DNA of 64,000 bases. Origin: Pseudoxanthomonas sp. CF125 (GTDB taxonomy: Bacteria; Pseudomonadota; Gammaproteobacteria; Xanthomonadales; Xanthomonadaceae). Both the position numbers and the translations under genes were made by a program. The stretch covers positions 431,001 to 495,000 of the forward strand of contig NZ_FNLD01000003.1 of NCBI RefSeq assembly GCF_900104085.1, given 5' to 3'. The notes under the pieces were generated by a model. That model saw only the letters and a list, made by a program, of their open reading frames with translations. It searched no databases and had not been told where the DNA came from. Shown piece by piece: positions 58,710 through 64,000 of this stretch; the first letter of the stretch is position 1; each line of letters begins with the position of its first letter.

Positions 58710-59954
58710 TCAGACCTTTCTGGTCAGCCGCGCACCATGCAGCGCGGGTTTTCCATCCACCACGTCGGTCCAAACCAGATAGGCCGTTCCCCCGTGCGCG
58801 ACCAGTTGCGCAAAACCGGTAGCGCGACCCCGGCCTTGCAGCGTGGCCACCCGGATGCGCTGCAATTCCTTGCCCAAGCCGGCGTCGTAACGCGCGAGCC
58901 ACAGCGATTGTCCGTCGGCGCCCTCGCGCGACCAGCTCACCCACACCGCATCGCCATCGGCCGTTACACCGACGCGACCCTGCACTTCCAGTCCGCTATC
59001 CAGATCGACAGGAGCGGAGAAACTGTCCCCGGCATCCTGCGAACGGGCCACGCGCACCTTGGGCAGGTCGCCGGCGGCCGTGTACCACGCGACCCAGGCT
59101 TGCGTGCCTTTTGCCGCGACCGCGGGGCCATTGACCGGGCATGCCGGCATCTTCCAGCGGTCGTCGTGGACCTTGCGCGGCAAGGCCCACGCGCCATCGT
59201 CCAAACGCGCCGTCACGATGTCGCGGATCTCGTCTCCGTCGCGGTCGCGATAGACCAGCAGCGGCCCACGCGAAGTCATCGCCGCATCGGTCTGGCAGCA
59301 GTCGCAGGTGCGGGGGTCGAGCTCGCTCTCCGCGGATTTTTCCAGGCCCGTGCCGATGTTGGCCACGCGCAAGGTCATCGCACCCCCGTGCGCTTCATGG
59401 CCGCCATGCCCGCCGCCCGCGGTGTTGCGGCCATCCAGCCAGGCGATGCCGATGGAGTCGCGCGATTGCGGCCAGAGGGAAACGAAGCCGTGTTCGGTCG
59501 GCGTCCCATCGTCGTTGACCTTGATCGGCGCAGACCAGGTGTTTCCTCCATCTGCCGAACGCGACAGCACCACATCGTAGGCATAGGCCGCCTTCGCCGA
59601 TTGGCGCAGCCAGTGTGCCCACAGCGTGCCATCGGCGGTGGCCGCCAGGTGCGGGGTGTCGGCCCAGTTGACGAACCAGTCGCCGCCGCGCGCGATTTCC
59701 CGCGGCGCGCTCCACGCAGTACCGTCGTAGGCCGCGAACATCAACGCATGCGCGTTTCCTCTCTCGGTTTCGATCCAGGACAGCAGCAACCGTCCATCCG
59801 CAGCGACCACCAGATCGGGCTGCGCCGCCTTCGCATGCACGGGCAACTTCCATTCCGACAGCCCATAGGCGACAGGTGCGCTCGGCGCCGGTGCGGCAGT
59901 ATCGCCGTCGCAGGCGACCAGAAAGAGAAGGAGGAGCAAGAGGCAGTGGCGCAT
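58710..59954 (-). CDS. Exported lipoprotein with sialidase/BNR-like beta-propeller
   Basis: From ATG 59954 the product has 414 residues. It has a lipoprotein signal (HCLLLLLLFLVAC, lipobox Leu-Val-Ala-Cys). The mature part shows repeated Ser-x-Asp-x-Gly-x-x-Trp (Asp-box) motifs such as SRSADGGNTWSAP and SQDAGDSFSAP, typical of a sialidase-like propeller. A Cys cluster DPRTCDCCQTDAA in the middle is unusual and might bind a metal or form disulfides. The sialidase activity is not implied; many such propellers only bind. The function is unknown. Confidence 0.75.
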   Translation of the reverse strand: MRHCLLLLLLFLVACDGDTAAPAPSAPVAYGLSEWKLPVHAKAAQPDLVVAADGRLLLSWIETERGNAHALMFAAYDGTAWSAPREIARGGDWFVNWADTPHLAATADGTLWAHWLRQSAKAAYAYDVVLSRSADGGNTWSAPIKVNDDGTPTEHGFVSLWPQSRDSIGIAWLDGRNTAGGGHGGHEAHGGAMTLRVANIGTGLEKSAESELDPRTCDCCQTDAAMTSRGPLLVYRDRDGDEIRDIVTARLDDGAWALPRKVHDDRWKMPACPVNGPAVAAKGTQAWVAWYTAAGDLPKVRVARSQDAGDSFSAPVDLDSGLEVQGRVGVTADGDAVWVSWSREGADGQSLWLARYDAGLGKELQRIRVATLQGRGRATGFAQLVAHGGTAYLVWTDVVDGKPALHGARLTRKV

Positions 59955-60012
59955 GGATGAAGCATAACGCTTTGTGTCGATGCACCTCCTTCTCTGCAGC
60001 AACCGAATCCCC

Positions 60013-60091
60013 GTGGGAGCGGCGTCCCGCCGCGAGCTCTTCGCGCAATCTGGCATTCACGGGAAAGCTCGCGGCGGGACGCCGCCCCCAC
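60013..60091. repeat. REP-like inverted repeat, GTGGGAGCGGC family
   Basis: Left arm GTGGGAGCGGCGTCCCGCCG; right arm CGGCGGGACGCCGCCCCCAC with one mismatch. Same family as 28526-28615 and 31524-31596. It lies between the divergent lipoprotein gene and tex. Confidence 0.85.
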
Positions 60092-60215
60092 AGCCCTCTC
60101 ACACTATGAATTGTGCAATTACAAAGCCTGCAATTGGCTTTCTGTCAACGGGTTTCCACCAAGCGCCGCGACCGCCACAATCGAGGCCTGTCAATTCACG
60201 ATTCGAAAAAACGCA

Positions 60216-62567
60216 ATGCAGGACACCACCAAGCAACTCGCCCAACACATCGCCCGCACCATCGCCGTTGAAATCGGCGCCCAGACCGCGCAGGCCCTGG
60301 CCGCCATCGCGCTGCTGGACGAAGGCGCCAGCGTTCCCTTCATCGCCCGCTACCGCAAGGAAATCACCGGCGGGCTGGACGACACTCAGCTGCGCAACCT
60401 GGAAACGCGCCTGGCTTATCTGCGCGAACTGGAAGACCGCCGCGCCACCGTGCTGGCCAGCATCGAGGAACAAGGCAAGCTGACCGTCGAGTTGCGCGCC
60501 GAGATCGAGGCCGCCGACAGCAAGGCGCGGCTGGAAGATCTGTACCTGCCGTACAAGCCCAAGCGCCGCACCCGCGCGCAGATCGCCCGTGAGGCCGGAC
60601 TGGAACCGCTGGCCGACGGATTGCTGGCCGATCCCAGCCAGTCGCCGGAGATCTTCGCCGCCGCTTTCGTGGATGCCGACAAGGGCGTGGCCGATGCCAA
60701 GGCCGCGCTGGACGGCGCGCGCGCGATCCTGATGGAGCGCTGGGGCGAATATCCTGCGCTGGTCGGCGAACTGCGCAACTGGCTGGGCGAAGTGGGCGTG
60801 ATCCGCGCCCGCGTGGCCGAGGGCAAGGAAGAGGCCGGCGCCAAGTATCGCGACTACTTCGAACACAGCGAATCGCTGGCGAAGATTCCTTCGCATCGTT
60901 TGCTGGCCTTGTTCCGCGCGCGCAAGGAAGAAATCCTGTATCTCGACCTGGATCCCGGCAAGGACGCGGAGGCCGGCCACCTGTACGGCGACGGCCGCGT
61001 GGCGCTTCATGCCGGCGTCAGCGACCGGGGCCGCGCTGCCGACCGCTGGCTGCTGGACAGTTGCCGGATGACTTGGCGTGCCAAATTGCACCTGCATTTG
61101 CTGCTCGATCTCTTCAGCCAGGCGCGCGAAAAGGCAGAAGCCGAAGCCATCGCGATCTTCGGCGACAATCTGAAGGATCTGCTGCTGGCCGCACCGGCTG
61201 GCGCACGCACGGTGATGGGCCTGGATCCGGGCATCCGCACCGGCGTGAAAGTGGCGGTGGTCGACCGTACCGGAAAACTGGTGGCGACGGATACGATCTA
61301 TCCGCACGAACCGCGCAAGCAGTGGGAGCAGTCGCTGCATTCGTTGCACAAGCTGTGCGTCCAGCACAACGTGGAGCTGATCGCCATCGGCAACGGCACC
61401 GCCTCGCGCGAGACCGACAAGCTGGCCGGCGAAGTGATCGGCAAGCACCCCGAGTTGAAGCTGCAGAAGATCGTGGTCAGCGAAGCCGGCGCTTCGGTGT
61501 ATTCGGCCTCGGAACTGGCGGCGAAGGAATTCCCGGAGCTGGACGTTAGCCTGCGCGGCGCGGTGTCGATTGCGCGGCGGCTGCAGGATCCGCTGGCCGA
61601 ACTGGTGAAGATCGAGCCCAAGGCGATCGGCGTGGGCCAGTATCAGCACGACGTGGATCCCTACCGCATGGCGCGCGCGCTGGATGCGCGCGTGGAGGAC
61701 TGCGTGAACGCGGTCGGCGTGCACGTGAACACCGCCTCGGCCGCGCTGCTTTCGCGGGTGTCCGGCCTGTCCGCCTCGGTGGCGGAGAACATCGTCCTGC
61801 ATCGCGACCAGAACGGCCCGTTCAAGCGCCGCCGCGAATTGCTGAAGGTGCCGCGCCTGGGCGAGAAGACCTTCGAGCAGTGCGCCGGCTTCCTGCGCAT
61901 CGCCGATGGCGACGAGCCGCTGGACGCGTCCTCGGTGCATCCGGAAGCGTATCCGGTGGTCGAACGCATCGTGAAGGACAGCGGCCGCGCGGTGAAGCAG
62001 CTGATCGGCGACAGCGGCTACCTGCGGGGATTGAAACCGGAATCCTTCACCGACGAGAAGTTCGGCGTGCCGACGGTGCGCGATATCCTCAAGGAACTGG
62101 AGAAGCCGGGCCGCGACCCGCGTCCCGAGTTCAAGGCCGCGCGTTTCGCCGAAGGCGTCGAGGAGATCAAACACCTCAAGGTCGGCATGATCCTGGAAGG
62201 CGTGGTCACCAACGTCGCCGCCTTCGGCGCGTTCGTCGACATCGGCGTACACCAGGACGGACTGGTCCACATCTCGGCGCTGTCCGACACCTACGTGAAA
62301 GACCCGCGCGATGTGGTCAAGGCCGGCGACATCGTCAAGGTGCGGGTGCTGGAAGTGGACATTCCGCGCAAGCGCATCGCGTTGACACGGCGGTTGGAGG
62401 ACGTGCCGGTGGCCAAGCCGGCGCAGGACAGCCACCGGCGCGATGCGGATCCATCACGCGGCCGAACACCGAGCCGGCAAGGCAAACCTGCAACGCAGCC
62501 GACTAAGCCGCAACCCGCGAATAATGCGTTGGCAGCAGCGTTTGCACGAGCAAAGAGCGGCGCCTGA
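60216..62567 (+). CDS. tex: RNA-binding transcription accessory protein Tex
   Basis: Tex is a conserved nucleic-acid-binding protein linked to transcription. The 783-residue product has the N-terminal helical region ([20 protein letters not shown]), the YqgF-like domain ([18 protein letters not shown], about residue 333), the HhH part ([20 protein letters not shown]) and a C-terminal S1 domain (about 655-725; [20 protein letters not shown]). The ATG at 60216 is chosen from the family start. A basic low-complexity tail of about 50 residues ends it. Confidence 0.95.
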   Translation: MQDTTKQLAQHIARTIAVEIGAQTAQALAAIALLDEGASVPFIARYRKEITGGLDDTQLRNLETRLAYLRELEDRRATVLASIEEQGKLTVELRAEIEAADSKARLEDLYLPYKPKRRTRAQIAREAGLEPLADGLLADPSQSPEIFAAAFVDADKGVADAKAALDGARAILMERWGEYPALVGELRNWLGEVGVIRARVAEGKEEAGAKYRDYFEHSESLAKIPSHRLLALFRARKEEILYLDLDPGKDAEAGHLYGDGRVALHAGVSDRGRAADRWLLDSCRMTWRAKLHLHLLLDLFSQAREKAEAEAIAIFGDNLKDLLLAAPAGARTVMGLDPGIRTGVKVAVVDRTGKLVATDTIYPHEPRKQWEQSLHSLHKLCVQHNVELIAIGNGTASRETDKLAGEVIGKHPELKLQKIVVSEAGASVYSASELAAKEFPELDVSLRGAVSIARRLQDPLAELVKIEPKAIGVGQYQHDVDPYRMARALDARVEDCVNAVGVHVNTASAALLSRVSGLSASVAENIVLHRDQNGPFKRRRELLKVPRLGEKTFEQCAGFLRIADGDEPLDASSVHPEAYPVVERIVKDSGRAVKQLIGDSGYLRGLKPESFTDEKFGVPTVRDILKELEKPGRDPRPEFKAARFAEGVEEIKHLKVGMILEGVVTNVAAFGAFVDIGVHQDGLVHISALSDTYVKDPRDVVKAGDIVKVRVLEVDIPRKRIALTRRLEDVPVAKPAQDSHRRDADPSRGRTPSRQGKPATQPTKPQPANNALAAAFARAKSGA

Positions 62568-62583
62568 TCGAATCGGTAGGTGC

Positions 62584-62678
62584 GTAGGAGCGACGTAAGT
62601 CGCGACTAGGCGCGTTGTATTTTCTAGGCCGACCACCAAGACCCCGCTTTTTTCCGTCGCGACTTACGTCGCTCCTAC
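62584..62678. repeat. Intergenic inverted repeat, GTAGGAGCGACGTAAGTCGC family
   Basis: GTAGGAGCGACGTAAGTCGC at the left and GCGACTTACGTCGCTCCTAC at the right are exact complements, enclosing about 55 bp. It lies between tex and mnmG, one base before the mnmG stop. Confidence 0.85.
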
Positions 62679-62679
62679 G

Positions 62680-64000
62680 TCAGGCGACTCGGCTTCGTCG
62701 CGCGCGCGTCAGATGCACCAGCAGCAACGAAATCGCCGCGGGCGTCATGCCGGGAATACGCTGCGCCTGGCCAACGGTCTGCGGCTGCACACGCTCCAGC
62801 TTCTGCAGCACCTCGAAAGACAGGCCGCGCACGCCGGCATAGTCGAAGCCCGACGGAATGGCGGTGTCTTCGTTGCGCTGCTGGCGCTCGATCTCCTCGC
62901 GCTGGCGGTCCAGGTAGCCGGAATACTTCACCCCGATCTCCACCTGTTCGGCGACCTTGGCGTCCTCGACCCCCGGCCCGATAGAAGGCACCGACACCAG
63001 CTTGGCGTAATCCAGTTCCGGGCGCTTGATCATGTCCAGCACCGTGGTTTCGCGGCTGACGGCGATACCCAGTGTGGCTTCGACCTCGCGACCCAGCGCA
63101 TTGCCGGGCGACACCCAGACCGCACGCAGGCGCTCGGTTTCCCGGGCGATCGCATCGCGCTTGGCGGCGAACTTCGACCAGCGCGTATCGTCGACCAGCC
63201 CCATCGCCCGGCCGGTTTCGGTCAGGCGCAGATCCGCATTGTCTTCGCGCAGCTGCAGGCGGTATTCCGCGCGCGAAGTGAACATGCGGTACGGCTCCTT
63301 GGTGCCGTGGGTGATCAGATCGTCGATGAGGACGCCGATATAGGCCTCGTCGCGACGCGGCGACCACGCTTCTTTCTGCTGCACCTGCCGCGCGGCGTTG
63401 AGACCGGCGATCAATCCCTGCGCGGCGGCTTCCTCGTAACCGGTGGTGCCGTTGATCTGCCCGGCGAAGAACAGGCCGGCTACCGCCTTGGTTTCCAGCG
63501 AGGATTTCAATCCGCGCGGATCGAAGAAATCGTATTCGATGGCGTAGCCCGGCCGGGTGATGTGCGCCTGCTCCATGCCGCGGATGCTGCGCACCAGCTC
63601 CAGCTGCACGTCGAACGGCAGCGAGGTGGAAATGCCGTTGGGATAGATTTCGGCCACGTCCAGGCCTTCCGGCTCGACGAAGATCTGATGCGAGGCCTTC
63701 TCGGCGAAGCGCACCACCTTGTCCTCGATGGACGGGCAGTAGCGCGGGCCGATGCCTTCGATCTGGCCGCTGTACAACGGCGAGCGGTGCAGCGCGTTGC
63801 GAATGATTTCGTGGGTGCGCTCGCTGGTGTGGGTGATCCAGCACGAGACCTGGCGCGGATGCTGCAAGGCGTCGCCGACGAACGACATCACCGGCAGCGG
63901 ATCGTCGCCGGGCTGTTCTTCCATCACCGAATAGTCCAGCGAACGTCCGTCGATGCGCGGCGGCGTGCCGGTCTTCAGACGATCGACTACGAACAAACCT
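62680..64000 (-). CDS. mnmG: tRNA uridine-5-carboxymethylaminomethyl(34) synthesis enzyme MnmG (5' end outside window)
   Basis: MnmG (GidA) with MnmE modifies the wobble uridine of several tRNAs using FAD. The visible ~440 residues start [20 protein letters not shown] (the Arg-Leu-Lys-Thr-Gly-Thr-Pro-Pro motif) and continue with [20 protein letters not shown] and [20 protein letters not shown], then a C-terminal helical domain. About 190 residues including the FAD Rossmann motif lie outside the window, to the right. The stop is one base from a repeat. Confidence 0.95.
   Translation of the reverse strand, partial: GLFVVDRLKTGTPPRIDGRSLDYSVMEEQPGDDPLPVMSFVGDALQHPRQVSCWITHTSERTHEIIRNALHRSPLYSGQIEGIGPRYCPSIEDKVVRFAEKASHQIFVEPEGLDVAEIYPNGISTSLPFDVQLELVRSIRGMEQAHITRPGYAIEYDFFDPRGLKSSLETKAVAGLFFAGQINGTTGYEEAAAQGLIAGLNAARQVQQKEAWSPRRDEAYIGVLIDDLITHGTKEPYRMFTSRAEYRLQLREDNADLRLTETGRAMGLVDDTRWSKFAAKRDAIARETERLRAVWVSPGNALGREVEATLGIAVSRETTVLDMIKRPELDYAKLVSVPSIGPGVEDAKVAEQVEIGVKYSGYLDRQREEIERQQRNEDTAIPSGFDYAGVRGLSFEVLQKLERVQPQTVGQAQRIPGMTPAAISLLLVHLTRARRSRVA

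Noticed and set aside
60099..62435. 778-codon open frame on the minus strand
   Set aside because: Antisense to tex.
1..64000. CRISPR array or rRNA/tRNA genes
   Set aside because: No regularly spaced repeat series and no recognisable tRNA or rRNA stretch was seen, although a by-eye scan can miss single tRNAs.

Overview
The window looks like a chromosomal segment of a GC-rich gammaproteobacterium, most likely of the Lysobacteraceae/Xanthomonadaceae. The grounds are the protein-level look of pyrF, ttcA, rdgC, the TatABC and TamAB pairs and glyQ/glyS, plus many intergenic hairpin repeats of the kind common in that family. No tRNA, rRNA or CRISPR array was recognised.

Positions 1-547 hold most of tdk (thymidine kinase), transcribed leftwards. 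Positions 548-23734 are a 23.2-kb integrated element, visibly poorer in GC than its surroundings and inserted in the 5' end of tdk. A 24-bp direct repeat with one mismatch (524-547 and 23735-23758) marks its ends. The element gives tdk a new GTG start, while the native tdk start and leader stay behind the P4-type integrase gene (22284-23582). Next to the integrase lie three tandem AlpA-like HTH genes and a Rep-like protein, which resembles a plasmid-like or satellite-like integrative element.

The cargo holds several candidate conflict or defence modules. The first (688-3856) has a double MraZ/AbrB-like regulator divergent from a three-gene unit: an unknown small protein, an HExxH metalloprotease and a dCTP-deaminase-like enzyme. 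Two nearly identical 17-bp palindromes lie at the two ends of the divergent region. The second (7485-9130) is a small protein translationally overlapping a radical SAM/SPASM enzyme, which looks like a RiPP precursor and maturase. The third (15442-19317) is a 1291-residue protein combining a Mrr-like nuclease, TPR-like repeats, a GreA/B-C-like segment and a PIN-like domain. A retropepsin-like protease, several small membrane or exported proteins, a GNAT enzyme, an XRE regulator, a RadC-like protein and a second tyrosine recombinase fill the rest.

Positions 23735-64000 are core chromosome: a Sel1-repeat protein, rep helicase, a DinB-like protein, YceH, acid phosphatase, pyrF, plsB, ttcA, rdgC, a YgjP-like peptidase, hemH, a SYLF protein, tatABC, glyQ-(small membrane protein, GST, cupin)-glyS, tamAB, an AlkZ-like protein, tex and the 3' part of mnmG at the right edge. 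Long inverted repeats sit between many of these genes. In at least two cases (ttcA and the cupin gene) the reading frame runs into a repeat, so the protein gains a repeat-encoded tail. glyS contains an internal block of different base composition.
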